A stretch of 64,000 nt of DNA from Desulfuromusa sp. (GCA_016744595.1 JADGEB010000011.1:1-64000); one strand, 5' to 3'. Positions 50,438 to 59,458 are shown, counted from the first letter of the stretch. Numbers and translations: made by a program. The notes: a model not told the origin generated them from the sequence alone.

Positions 50438-52317
50438 TCATATCTTCGTCGAAAGACTTTGATCTTTGTCGGGGGGGTCGTCCTTTTCTCTTGGTGTCAC
50501 GGGGAAGTACAACTCAAACCTACTGCCCTGGCCAGGAGTGCTTTGGACATTGATCAGTCCACTCAGCTGATCCATAATCCCCTGCACGGTAGAAAGACCC
50601 ATCCCTGTTCCGTTATTGACCTCTTTCGTTGTAAAGAAAGGGTCGAAAATTTTGTCAATTGTCTCTTGGTACATGCCGCAGCCAGTATCCTGAACTGTGA
50701 GATGGGCATAGGTTCCAGCTGAACAATGATACTCTTTTGGGATCTCCTCCTGTGAAAGTTCAACCTGGTCGAGATAAATACTGATAGTACCTTTTTTGTC
50801 CATCGCATCTACGGCATTGCTGTAGAGATTGAACAGAGCCTCCTGAATACGACTTGAATCTGCCTGGCAGTAAATATTTTTACTTTCCGGGAGAATTTGA
50901 TAACTTAGTTCAACCGTTTCAGGTGTCGTCGGGTGTAACAAAGCCAGAGTTTTTTCAACAACCGAATGGAGCTGAGTCGGAGCCAGAGTCTGCAACCCCT
51001 TTCGGCTGTAGATCATGATCTGCATAACGAGGTCACGCGAACGTAACGTAGCTGTGTTAGCATTTTTAAGATACTGCCTGAGCTTATCCGGTTCATGAAT
51101 CTTTCGCTGAGCCATCTCCAAGCTACCAAGAATAATAGCCAGAAGGTTGTTGAAGTTGTGAGCAATTCCTCCCGCCATTGTGCCAATCGCTTCTATTTTG
51201 TGTTTTTGTTGCAGCTGTTTTTCCAAAATTAGCTGTTCAAGTTCAGCCTGCTTACGATCGTTAATATCAATATGTAACCCACTCAGACGAATGGCTTGAC
51301 CATCGTCTGACCACTCTATAATTTTTCCCTGTCCAAGAATCCATATCCAGGTATTATCTTTTCTCTTGAAGCGAAACTCCATGGAGAACACTTGGGTTTT
51401 TCCCTTGAGATAGGATTGGAGAGCCTCTTTTGCTGAATCAATGTCATCCGAGTGTAAACGATTTTCCCATTCTTCATAAGTTTGAGGAAAGTCATCGGGT
51501 TGATAGCTGGAAATCAGATAATAATTATCATCAAAATGGATCGTATTTCTCTTGATATCCCAATCCCACAGCCCACACTTTGCACCTTTTAACGCTAATG
51601 AAAGACGTTGTTCACTACCATGCAGTTCTTCTTCTCTTCTTTTACGTTTATCAATTTCAATGTTTAACGTTTCAGTTCGTTCGGAAACGAGATTCTCCAG
51701 GCTGCTCTGTATATTTTTCCAAGCCTCATAACTGCTGGAACGGCTTCTTTCATACATATAGGCAAAAAAACGACGGTCAGATACGAAGGGGCAAAACGCA
51801 AGGCAAAATCGACATCATATTGATTGATACTGGGAGAAGAAATATCAATAACGAGAAAAACAACTGTAGGGGTAAATAGTATAAAAGACGCTATAATCCC
51901 ATGGCGTGAACCAAGTAAAAAGTGAGAAAATAGTGGGAACGTATATAGCCACATAAAAGCGGTACCGCTTACTCCGCCAGAAACAAAAAGATATGTGTAA
52001 AGGATAATCATGACCATGATCCCAATGTGAATATAGACCATGTGAAAACCTTTAAATTTCATCAGAATCAAGAGAGAGACGAGTATTGTGGCAGTAGACA
52101 AATCAAGGGCAGCTAAAAGGAATGCCCCCTGATAAATGGCAAGACTCCCTAGTAAGGTAAGAACAAATGCACCAAGGCTCGATATGCCATACAAAAGAAG
52201 GATTCTTCTGACTAATTCAATATCGTGGCTTGCCGGGATGTCTTTCAGCAGAGATTTTTTGAGTTGTAACCACCGCTGTGAATTAAGTAATGTATACATT
52301 GAAGCCATTAATTTCAT
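50438..52317 (-). pseudogene. Membrane PAS histidine kinase split by a one-base indel
   Basis: Two adjacent minus-strand frames form one gene. The 5' part (52317-51664) has six hydrophobic helices, e.g. ILLLYGISSLGAFVLTLLGS and MWLYTFPLFSHFLLGS. The 3' part (51757-50438) begins MYERSRSSSYEAWKNIQSSL, followed by a coiled region, a PAS domain and kinase motifs GGIAHNFNNLLAIILGS, ALFNLYSNAVDAMDKK and GTGMGLSTVQGI. The break is at a seven-base A run on the plus strand, 51764-51770. With one extra base the 5' frame would read YLTVVFF-AYMYERSR and join the kinase frame. The two frames overlap, which fits a recent shift, phase variation or a sequencing error. As read, the kinase half lacks its membrane sensor. 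Confidence 0.8.
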
Positions 52318-52487
52318 TGCATAATATCTATATTTTGATTCTCATTAGTTTATTTGAATAGGATCCTACACTTTTATCTGCTGCAATAGAAGGGTTTATT
52401 GGACGTGGATGAATAAAGGTTGCTTTTTGTTTGTTTCTGTAAAATCGGGGGAGACAAATATGAATGTAGTTGCCAATTTTATTGCTG

Positions 52488-53717
52488 TTACTTTTCTGCT
52501 CTGGTCAAATGATCCCACAACTTCCCATAAGGAAGCAGTACAAAATCGATACTCAGTCTTTCACGACTTTCTGTTAGGGCAAATCCTTCTGCTAGCACAG
52601 CTTTTTCAATGTCCTTCATATGTAGAGCGCCCCAGGGGATAACGATCGTATCGTATTTATTCAATGCTTTTTGCAGATAGCCTAGGACTGATTGATTTCG
52701 TTTGTGAATCAGATCACTCATGATGATTCTATTGGAGTCAGGGGTGATATGTTCCTGAGCCCAACTGTTGAATGCAAAGTAGCCAGCGGCCAAAGACTCT
52801 GAATTTAAGACATATTTTGCCAGAGCATTGAGAACCTCTCGTGTATGTGGATCAAACTGCCTTAAGTCTATATCTGCACGTAAAATATCTGGGCCGAGCA
52901 GTTCCTTTGTGTCTGACTGATCAAGCTCGATTGCCTTGATTAGCCGCCCTTGAAAGTGAACCTTTTCTTGTGATGTGAGACCCAACAGGTCGGCAATTTT
53001 TCCATAACCAAACCGTTCTGTCAGTAAACCGTCCTCATCACTGACTCCTTCTGCGAGAATAAGGGTTCGCGCACCAATAATGGAACCCGCCAGATCAGCG
53101 TAGAAATCTTTTTGGCCAAGATGGATCATTCCTGCCAGTCTGATCTGCTTGTCACCCTGCTGGTAAATTCGCTCTGTCATGTACAATCCATTGGGTTTTA
53201 ACTGAACGAATCCGGCGGTATTTGTCTCAATCAGGTTATCAGTAAAAGAGTAGCTGATCAGCATGAATACGATTGGTAATAGTGGAATACTAATCAGAGA
53301 AAAATGGAACAGGTTACGCCCGCTGAATGCTGGCCCGACAAACTGACTACGGATCAGTAATAGACTCTTATGGTTTCTGTGCCGGTTTAGTTTCAGGATC
53401 GCTATACCAAGTAGTAGTTGCCCACAAGATGCATACAGCTGGAAATATTTTCCAATAAAATTTTCCAGGGGCCAGCAATGAAGCAGTCTCCAGAATAGCC
53501 AAATGAATAACGGAATCAGAATGACTTTTGGTAGGTGTTTATTGAAACCAAGACCAAGGTAGGCGAGGCTTCCGATAAGAATACAAGTCAGCCAGATCAG
53601 CTTCTCTGTTCCTGAGAGAATCTGCAAATTGAGAAAAATAAGCAGAAACTCGTTGGCAATCCCAAGTGTTGCCGATACGAGAAAGAGAATCAGAAAGAGA
53701 TTGGCAAGTTTTCTCAT
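52488..53717 (-). CDS. Polytopic membrane protein with TraB/TIKI-like domain
   Basis: A 409-residue protein. The N-terminal half has about five hydrophobic helices (LANLFLILFLVSATLGIANE, LIWLTCILIGSLAYLGLG, ILIPLFIWLFWRLLHCWP and two more). The C-terminal half has the TraB/TIKI-type pattern: RLAGMIHLGQKDFYADL (first conserved GM-H-G), TLILAEGVSDEDG, and IVIPWGALHMKDIEKAVLAE (second GA-H). TIKI family members are metal-dependent proteases and TraB/PrgY relatives inhibit pheromone, but here the role is unknown. The hydrophobic part looks rhomboid-like in length but has no Ser/His motif that I see. It ends four bases before the amidotransferase gene. Confidence 0.6.
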   Translation of the reverse strand: MRKLANLFLILFLVSATLGIANEFLLIFLNLQILSGTEKLIWLTCILIGSLAYLGLGFNKHLPKVILIPLFIWLFWRLLHCWPLENFIGKYFQLYASCGQLLLGIAILKLNRHRNHKSLLLIRSQFVGPAFSGRNLFHFSLISIPLLPIVFMLISYSFTDNLIETNTAGFVQLKPNGLYMTERIYQQGDKQIRLAGMIHLGQKDFYADLAGSIIGARTLILAEGVSDEDGLLTERFGYGKIADLLGLTSQEKVHFQGRLIKAIELDQSDTKELLGPDILRADIDLRQFDPHTREVLNALAKYVLNSESLAAGYFAFNSWAQEHITPDSNRIIMSDLIHKRNQSVLGYLQKALNKYDTIVIPWGALHMKDIEKAVLAEGFALTESRERLSIDFVLLPYGKLWDHLTRAEK

Positions 53718-53720
53718 TGG

Positions 53721-54431
53721 TTATTCAATAGATTTAAGAGTTTGTTTTTCGAGACAGACTAGAATATTTGCCATGATTTTATTGATCAGGGAAAATTTTG
53801 TGGGATCAGAAAGCATCTCTTTTTCAGATTGAACATAGCGAGAGTCATCCAGCTCATCACGACAATGGTGAATCAAAGTTTGTGCCGACTCCGGGGTGGT
53901 TTCTAGGTGGAATTGTAATCCTACGACCCGGTTGTCCAGAATAAATCCCTGATATCGGCAAGCACTGCTAGATGCCAGCAGTTTTGTCCCGGCAGGAAGG
54001 TCAAAGGTGTCACCATGCCAGTGGAAGACCTCAGCTTGTTCAGGGATTGCAGCAGAGAGAATCGTTGTATCTGTTTCTGGACTGCGGTCGATGCTGAACC
54101 AGCCAATCTCCCGATGTCTATTCCTGTAAACTTTTGCACCCAAGGCAGCAGCGATGAGCTGCGCCCCAAGACAGATCCCCAGAACTGTTTTGCCTGAAGC
54201 GATAGCCAGCTGAATAAACTCTTTTTCTTGTCTCAACCAAGGATATTCCGCTTCATCTTGAATTCCCATTGGCCCACCCATGACAATTAACCAATCAATT
54301 TTTTCAACAGCAGGCAGCGGCTGGCCTTTGTAGAGATGAGTGCTGGATAGTTGGTGTCCGCCAGTTTCTAATAGTGACTTCATACTGCCAAGTCCCTCAA
54401 AAGGGACATGTTGTAGATAGTGGATATTCAT
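53721..54431 (-). CDS. Class I glutamine amidotransferase-like protein (GMP synthase-type)
   Basis: A 236-residue protein. It begins MNIHYLQHVPFEGLGSMKSL and has DWLIVMGGPMGIQDEAEYPW. The catalytic Cys is in GKTVLGICLGAQLIAAALGA, and the His/Glu pair in VGLQFHLETTPE. This is the stand-alone GATase1 group whose members often act on glutamate-type small molecules or are GMP synthase-like proteins of unknown substrate. Start is ATG at 54431; upstream there is a short AT-rich region with a weak RBS. The TIKI-like gene starts 3 bases downstream. Confidence 0.85.
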   Translation of the reverse strand: MNIHYLQHVPFEGLGSMKSLLETGGHQLSSTHLYKGQPLPAVEKIDWLIVMGGPMGIQDEAEYPWLRQEKEFIQLAIASGKTVLGICLGAQLIAAALGAKVYRNRHREIGWFSIDRSPETDTTILSAAIPEQAEVFHWHGDTFDLPAGTKLLASSSACRYQGFILDNRVVGLQFHLETTPESAQTLIHHCRDELDDSRYVQSEKEMLSDPTKFSLINKIMANILVCLEKQTLKSIE

Positions 54432-54597
54432 GTTTATCCTCAGATCTGAATGATTTTAAGTAGTGTCAGAACCTTATTGTCATTTTGTTTGCAAGTCAAT
54501 AAACGCTTGGATAAGGATTATTTCTATCTGTAACTTTTGCGGGTATGTTTATTGGTGCTATACTTTTCCTGAATTCCAAATACGAGAGGGAGGAAAA

Positions 54598-55485
54598 ATG
54601 AAAGTATTATTTAAATTGTTTATCGCTCTACTGATTGTTGTCGTTATCGTTGTTGCTGGGGCATTTTTCTACGTTGATTCTATTGCTAAAAAGGGCATTG
54701 AACAAGGTGGTGAGATGGCGTTGGGGGTGCCGACCAATCTTGAAGATGTCCATATTTCACTTTTAGGTGGCGAAGCTTCGCTGAAGGGATTGCAGATAGC
54801 TAACCCACCGGGGTTTAAATCACAGGGTTTTATGGGGCTTGGACAAGGGCATGTAGCTATTTCTTTGGCTTCGCTGATGACGGATACGGTTAATATTCCA
54901 CGGGTTCAGCTGAGCAATATTCGCATCAATGTGGAACAGAGTGGCAAGAAGAATAATGTGGAGCCGATTCTAGCTCGTGCTAAGAGCATGGGTGGTAAAA
55001 AAGGAACGCCTGCACCTCAGCCTGCAACCCAGAAGGGTAAAAAATTTATTGTTGAGTATTTCGTTTTAGAGGATGTGCAAGTTGATGCAAGTCTTGATTT
55101 TCTTGGGCAAGCATCAAAGGTCAATCTGGTTTTGCCAAAGATTGAATTGCGTAATCTGGGCGCCGAAGAAAATGGTTTGTCGATGCCAGAGCTAGTGCAG
55201 AAGGTGGTACAAGCTGTGCTGAGTGCAGTAAAGAATAGCTCAGGGCAGCTTTCTCCGGCGTTGGCAAAACTTCTTTCTGGTGAACTTGGTGGGCTCGATG
55301 ACATCAAAACTGAGGTTATTGGGCAAGCTAAAGTTCAGATGGAGAAAAAGGTGGAAGAGTTGCAGACAAAAGTGAAGGAACAGGTTCCTGTTGCCCTTCC
55401 GCCAGAGGTCGATAAAGTTGTGGATGAAAAGGCTGGAGATTTGTTCAAAGATGTTGGTAGCTTGCTTGGTGGAGATAAGAAGTAG
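54598..55485 (+). CDS. AsmA-like / DUF748-type exported protein
   Basis: A 295-residue protein with a signal-anchor (MKVLFKLFIALLIVVVIVVA, then GAFFYVDSIAKKG) and one AsmA-type beta-rich segment: VPTNLEDVHISLLGGEASLK, IANPPGFKSQGF, VNIPRVQLSNIRINVEQS and a second strand set VQVDASLDFLGQASKVNLVL. The last third is helical (KVQMEKKVEELQTKVKEQVP). AsmA-like proteins move or organise lipids between membranes. The gene has a strong GGGAGGA ribosome-binding site and is followed by a terminator. Function here is not established. Confidence 0.7.
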   Translation: MKVLFKLFIALLIVVVIVVAGAFFYVDSIAKKGIEQGGEMALGVPTNLEDVHISLLGGEASLKGLQIANPPGFKSQGFMGLGQGHVAISLASLMTDTVNIPRVQLSNIRINVEQSGKKNNVEPILARAKSMGGKKGTPAPQPATQKGKKFIVEYFVLEDVQVDASLDFLGQASKVNLVLPKIELRNLGAEENGLSMPELVQKVVQAVLSAVKNSSGQLSPALAKLLSGELGGLDDIKTEVIGQAKVQMEKKVEELQTKVKEQVPVALPPEVDKVVDEKAGDLFKDVGSLLGGDKK

Positions 55486-55509
55486 CTGAAATTTAAATAT
55501 CTCTTAAAT

Positions 55510-55556
55510 AAATCGGGGTATGATCATGGTCTATTGTGTCTATATCCCGATTTTTT
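55510..55556 (+). terminator. Terminator after the AsmA-like gene
   Basis: AAATCGGG (55510-55517) and CCCGATTT (55546-55553) form an 8-bp stem with a 28-base loop, followed by TTT. The loop is long but the stem and T-tract are convincing. Confidence 0.65.
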
Positions 55557-55587
55557 GACCAGTTATCTATAATTGAATGTTTTTTGT

Positions 55588-55690
55588 ATGCCGAAAATTG
55601 ATGTCTTTGAAAGATGTAGTGATACTTATGATGATTGGTTTGAGCCCAACCAGAATGTCTATGGGGCAGAGCTGAAGGCGGTTCGACAGT
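55588..55690 (+). pseudogene. 5' fragment of a class I SAM methyltransferase gene
   Basis: ATG CCG at 55588 starts MPKIDVFERCSDTYDDWFEP, followed by NQNVYGAELKAVRQ, the N-terminal signature of a small SAM-dependent methyltransferase family. After about 34 codons the homology ends where the minus-strand cytochrome gene's 3' end begins, and the frame continues only into that gene's reverse complement. The rest of the gene (about 170 codons) is gone. This marks a rearrangement boundary. Confidence 0.6.
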
Positions 55691-56596
55691 CTAGATTTTT
55701 TTCCCCGTATAGTTTTTTACGTGAGGATGACAACGATTGCAGCCATTCATCGGGAATGCAACTGTCATATGACAAGCTCCACAAAATTGACCATAAAGAT
55801 TTGACTCCTTGTCAAATGCAACTGTACCGGTCTGTTTGATAGAAAATAGGTCAGGATGACAGTTTGAACAATCAAGCCATAGCATATGTTTACGGTGTGG
55901 AAAATGGACGATAATTCTTGGAGCGGCAGTTGTCCAGTTGAGAGGCTGTTGAAGATGTTCGGGTAGAGGCATGCTGGGAAGCATATACTCCTCTGGCAGA
56001 AAGGTTTTAGGTTGAATTAATCCTTGTTCGATAGCAGTAACCCAATCAGTTTGATCTCCATATTTTGTTGTTGGAAGGTTTGCGGTTTCTTTATATGCTG
56101 GGTAGTTGAACTTACTTGGATTGACTTTTCGATGGCAAACGTCGCATGCAAATTCCGTTGAAAAAGCAACTTTTCCGTTATGGCATGCCCCACAATAACG
56201 ACCATCAAGATAATCTTCGCGAGTAATATCTGTCTGTCCTTTTGATAGACTGAATTCCAGCTGGGTATGACATACGTTACAGGTAAAGTGTTGCCTGTGG
56301 GCTCGGTGTGAAAAAATCACTGGTTTGCACTTGTGCTTTTTTGACTGTCGATCCAAAACCATGTCACCATAATATTCCGGCTTCCCGTTATATACGGTTA
56401 GTTCAATTAATCTGCCTAGTTCTCTTCTGCTCAGTGGCGCTTTGCTGTAAGTTTTTTTTATAATTTGATTGCCCTGTAATGGTGCGGTGTCTCTGGTAAA
56501 ATCGGTCACTGCATAAATGGTACAGCCCGCAAGAAATGTAAAAATAATTCCAGCGAATATCCACTTCCAACAAAGGCTTATTTTATCATTGTGCAT
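55691..56596 (-). CDS. Hexahaem c-type cytochrome, lipoprotein
   Basis: A 301-residue protein. The signal ends at a lipobox, FTFLAGC, with Cys25, so it is lipid-anchored. Six CxxCH motifs are present: CNVCH, CGACH, CDVCH, CSNCH, CGACH and CNRCH, arranged as two triheme c7-type domains joined by a roughly 100-residue linker, with extra His residues (HRAHRQHF, FPHRKHM) for bis-His ligation. An extracytoplasmic electron carrier, probably on the outer or inner membrane's periplasmic face. ATG 56596 is chosen over an earlier in-frame start inside the upstream cytochrome gene. Its start lies one base after the upstream cytochrome's stop, so the two are surely co-transcribed. Confidence 0.9.
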   Translation of the reverse strand: MHNDKISLCWKWIFAGIIFTFLAGCTIYAVTDFTRDTAPLQGNQIIKKTYSKAPLSRRELGRLIELTVYNGKPEYYGDMVLDRQSKKHKCKPVIFSHRAHRQHFTCNVCHTQLEFSLSKGQTDITREDYLDGRYCGACHNGKVAFSTEFACDVCHRKVNPSKFNYPAYKETANLPTTKYGDQTDWVTAIEQGLIQPKTFLPEEYMLPSMPLPEHLQQPLNWTTAAPRIIVHFPHRKHMLWLDCSNCHPDLFSIKQTGTVAFDKESNLYGQFCGACHMTVAFPMNGCNRCHPHVKNYTGKKI

Positions 56597-56597
56597 G

Positions 56598-57377
56598 TTA
56601 TAAACTGACCGGTTCTGAGTGACAAAGAGCACAATCGTTGACTTGGAATGCAACTGTTCCGTGGCATCGACCACAGAGGTTCCCATCAATAATTTGTTGC
56701 ATGCTGATATCTGTAGCACCGTTTTCCAGTTTAAAAGGTTCTGGATGGCACATGCCACAGCCATTCCAGGCAACATGCTTGCTATGTGAGAAGATAATCC
56801 CAGGCAAGCCGGACAGTTTAGGCTCTAACGGTTCGTTGCGTTGATTGGTGACAAAGTTTTTTTGTGCTAGGGAAATTCCAGGGAGCTTGTCTTTCGGCTT
56901 GATCAAGCCTTCCTGTTCTGCCTGCATCCAATCAATTTTATTGCCATACATCGCGCGTGGCATAGTTTTTTGGAATGTGTAGAATGCTTTTTTGTCTTTT
57001 TTCAGCGTCTGCTTTAGTTGTGCGGTGTCTTTGGCATGGCAACTTGTGCAGAGTTTAATCGAAAACGCTCCTTTCCCGTTATGGCAGGTTCCACAGTAGC
57101 GCCCAGACTGATTATCGTCTTCTGTGATTTCGCTTTCACCCGCAACCTGAGCAAATTCAAGATCAACATGGCATAACCGGCAGGTATATTTACCGCGGTG
57201 CGTCCAATGCCGGAAAACAACAGTTCCACTCCCATTTTCGGATGCGTTGTTTTGCATTATGATGTTTCCGTATTGGTAGCTCTTCTTCACCATAGCAGAG
57301 CTATATTGCGTTGACGCTCCAATGAAAAAAGAAATTAGCAAGCTAATCATCAGAAGAGAGATCTTTGTTATTCTCAT
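56598..57377 (-). CDS. Hexahaem c-type cytochrome, secreted
   Basis: A 259-residue protein with a signal peptide (MRITKISLLMISLLISFFIG, then ASTQYSSA) and six CxxCH motifs: CRLCH, CGTCH, CTSCH, CGMCH, CGRCH, CALCH. These form two triheme units separated by a charged linker. The spacing of the haem motifs matches the downstream paralogue, so the pair is a tandem duplication. The GRYCGTCHNGKGAFS and YCGACHNGKVAFS segments are nearly the same. It is first in the operon. ATG 57377 is preferred to one three codons earlier because AAAGGA lies 8-9 bases upstream. A periplasmic electron carrier, possibly for extracellular metal reduction. Confidence 0.9.
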   Translation of the reverse strand: MRITKISLLMISLLISFFIGASTQYSSAMVKKSYQYGNIIMQNNASENGSGTVVFRHWTHRGKYTCRLCHVDLEFAQVAGESEITEDDNQSGRYCGTCHNGKGAFSIKLCTSCHAKDTAQLKQTLKKDKKAFYTFQKTMPRAMYGNKIDWMQAEQEGLIKPKDKLPGISLAQKNFVTNQRNEPLEPKLSGLPGIIFSHSKHVAWNGCGMCHPEPFKLENGATDISMQQIIDGNLCGRCHGTVAFQVNDCALCHSEPVSL

Positions 57378-57881
57378 TTGTGGCATCCTTTCAAGATAAA
57401 AAGCTTGTTGGCTTTTACGGAAACAGTTACGTCGAAAAATATTGCATATAAAAACTGTAAATGGATCATTAAAGGTTTTTCCGCCATTTGATATTGATGA
57501 TTGTCTAGATTGAACTTGTAAGTCTTTTTTGCTCCAATTTTTTTTGATTTTTTACAATCCAAGAATAGCAGCTTGAAGCAGGAGTGCAATAAGGTTTTTA
57601 TCTTATCGGGTAATTTATATTATGGGAATATGTAGATATTGTCTCAACCTGGGAGGCTCTAATCGTTTCGCTTCTCGTTGCTGATTGTATTCTGGTCGAC
57701 TTTGTTGACATGAAGAATCAACTAGAATGGAAGTGTCAGCAACATTGGTATTTCTATCAAGAGGTAATTTTCTCTTTGGTTCAAGAAGCTTTGGGTGATT
57801 TGAGACTGGCAGGATTCGGAATTAAATTTTGATTCCTGATTGATAGAGACCAGGCTGTTGTTAATGGATTCTGGTGCACAC
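57378..57881. other. Large intergenic region upstream of the cytochrome pair
   Basis: About 500 bases between the cytochrome operon and the hxlR-type gene. It contains an open frame on the plus strand (about 57612-57831) without a good start or RBS, which I do not accept as a gene. It is AT-rich near the cytochrome start with possible promoter sequence for that operon. No hairpin or repeat stands out. Confidence 0.4.
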
Positions 57882-58253
57882 CTATGTTCTAGATGAAATT
57901 TGAGTCGGTGAACAATTGTCTGTAACCACCTGTTCTGTCGTGACGAGATAGTCTTCTCCCCACTGGTACATCAACTGTAGAATTGGGACGACACTTTTTC
58001 CCAAGGGGGTCAAAGAATATTCAACGCGAGGTGGAACTTCAGCATAAACTTTGCGATTAATCAGCCCATCACGTTCTAGCTCTCGTAATTGTTGAGTGAG
58101 CATTTTCTGAGTTACTTTGGCCAGACGGCGTTGCAGTTGACTGAAGCGCAAGGTCTTAAAGCTCAGTTGCCAAAGGATCAACGATTTCCATTTGCCACCG
58201 ATGATGCTCAATGTCACTGAAACAGTGCAGCGGTAATTCTCAATTTCACTCAT
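57882..58253 (-). CDS. HxlR-family transcriptional regulator
   Basis: A 123-residue winged-helix regulator: CTVSVTLSIIGGKWKSLILW, then LRFSQLQRRLAKVTQKMLTQ, LRELERDGLINRKVYAEVPP and VEYSLTPLGKSVVPIL. A Cys lies at about residue 9, the position used for thiol sensing of reactive electrophiles in several HxlR members (YodB, HypR, QorR). It is divergent from the YhdH-like gene with palindromic sequences between, so it probably represses that gene and itself. Confidence 0.93.
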   Translation of the reverse strand: MSEIENYRCTVSVTLSIIGGKWKSLILWQLSFKTLRFSQLQRRLAKVTQKMLTQQLRELERDGLINRKVYAEVPPRVEYSLTPLGKSVVPILQLMYQWGEDYLVTTEQVVTDNCSPTQISSRT

Positions 58254-58273
58254 TAAATGCTTTCCTTATCTAT

Positions 58274-58327
58274 TAGTATCTTTTTTGATACTACAGTACA
58301 AAAAAGTAGGTACTTGTTTTTAAGAAC
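58274..58327. promoter_or_regulatory. Operator-like palindromes between hxlR-type and yhdH-like genes
   Basis: TAGTATC-tttttt-GATACTA is perfect over 7-bp arms (58274-58293). AGTAC-N10-GTACT (58295-58314) and GTACTT-N6-AAGAAC (58310-58327, one mismatch) follow. HxlR dimers bind such half-sites. Overlapping repeats in a 137-base divergent region suggest cooperative repression. Confidence 0.55.
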
Positions 58328-58390
58328 TATACTAGATAGTTTTATTGCCATATATGATGAAAGTCAATCTTTCCCTTAAAGGAGACCTAT

Positions 58391-59392
58391 ATGTCGACAA
58401 AATTCAAAGCTCTACTGGTGGAACAGCCAGAAAAAAAGGTTTTTACCCGTTCGGTAGTCACCCGTTCTCTCGATGACCTGCCAGAGGGAGAACTGGTCGT
58501 TAAGGTTCATTACTCTTCTCTTAACTTTAAAGATGCCCTCTCTTCAGTTGGAAATCCAGGTGTGACGAGGAACTTTCCCCACACTCCGGGAATCGACTCT
58601 GCTGGCGAAGTCGTTTCTTGTACTGATGGGACGTTTCAGCCTGGTGATAAAGTAATTGTCACCAGTTACGATTTGGGTATGGAGACCGATGGCGGGTTCG
58701 GTCAGATGATCCGGGTGCCAAGCAAGTGGGCACTAAAGTTGCCAGAAGGGTTAAGTCTAAAAGAGAGCATGATGCTCGGAACAGCTGGTTTGACAGCGGC
58801 CTTGTCGGTGCGGGAACTGGTGGGAAACGGCATCACCCCTGAAAAAGGATCAGTGTTGGTCACTGGTGCGACTGGCGGGGTCGGAAGCCTTGCTGTTGCC
58901 ATGCTGGCAAAGGTCGGCTTTAAGGTGACTGCAGTGACAGGAAAGCTGCAAGAAACAGCTTACCTTGAGAGCCTGGGTGCCGAGCGCGTGATTGACCGTG
59001 AAACGTTGTTGAAAGGAAATGAAAGACCCATGTTGAAACCCACCTGGGCTGGGGTGGTCGACTGTGTTGGTGGCGATATGCTAGCCGCGGCGATCAAGTC
59101 GGCACAATACGATGGTGTTGTCACCTGTTGTGGACTGGTAGGATCAATCGATCTGTCTGTGAGTGTTTTCCCGTTTATTCTACGTGGAGTGCGGTTAGTG
59201 GGTATTGATTCCGCCGAATGTCCAATGGATCGCAGAATACAGGTTTGGCAGCGGTTGGCTGCTGAGTGGAAGCTGGATAATTTAGCTGCAATGGTAGATG
59301 AAATCACTCTTGATGGATTGGAAGATAAAGTTCAGTCCATGCTCAAAGGTGGTTTGAAGCGACGCGGATTGATTAATTTGCTGGATAGTTAA
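58391..59392 (+). CDS. YhdH/AcuI-family quinone-oxidoreductase-like MDR protein
   Basis: A 333-residue medium-chain reductase with no zinc sites. It has KVHYSSLNFKDALSSVGNPG, PGIDSAGEVVSCTDG, the NADPH-binding GATGGVGSLAVAMLAKVGFK and GVVDCVGGDMLAAAIKSAQYD. These match YhdH/AcuI, NADPH-dependent acryloyl-CoA/propenal reductases. It likely detoxifies reactive electrophiles, which fits an HxlR-type thiol-sensing repressor next door. AAAGGAGA precedes the ATG. Confidence 0.9.
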   Translation: MSTKFKALLVEQPEKKVFTRSVVTRSLDDLPEGELVVKVHYSSLNFKDALSSVGNPGVTRNFPHTPGIDSAGEVVSCTDGTFQPGDKVIVTSYDLGMETDGGFGQMIRVPSKWALKLPEGLSLKESMMLGTAGLTAALSVRELVGNGITPEKGSVLVTGATGGVGSLAVAMLAKVGFKVTAVTGKLQETAYLESLGAERVIDRETLLKGNERPMLKPTWAGVVDCVGGDMLAAAIKSAQYDGVVTCCGLVGSIDLSVSVFPFILRGVRLVGIDSAECPMDRRIQVWQRLAAEWKLDNLAAMVDEITLDGLEDKVQSMLKGGLKRRGLINLLDS

Positions 59393-59417
59393 TCTCTGCA
59401 TCGATTCAGTTCCGACT

Positions 59418-59458
59418 CCCGTGTGATACCTCCTGTAGTTTTGGTCGTGTCACACGGG
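59418..59458. other. Inverted repeat with 9-bp perfect arms
   Basis: CCCGTGTGA (59418-59426) and TCACACGGG (59450-59458), 9 bp with a 23-base loop, lie 26 bases after the yhdH-like stop. The right side is followed by GAAAAA rather than T. Read on the minus strand it would be followed by AGTCGG. Probably a terminator variant or transcript hairpin. Confidence 0.4.

Noticed and set aside
57612-57831. Plus-strand open frame of about 70 codons between the cytochrome and hxlR genes
   Set aside because: No early start codon with a ribosome-binding site, no recognisable motif, and the first Met would leave only about 39 residues.
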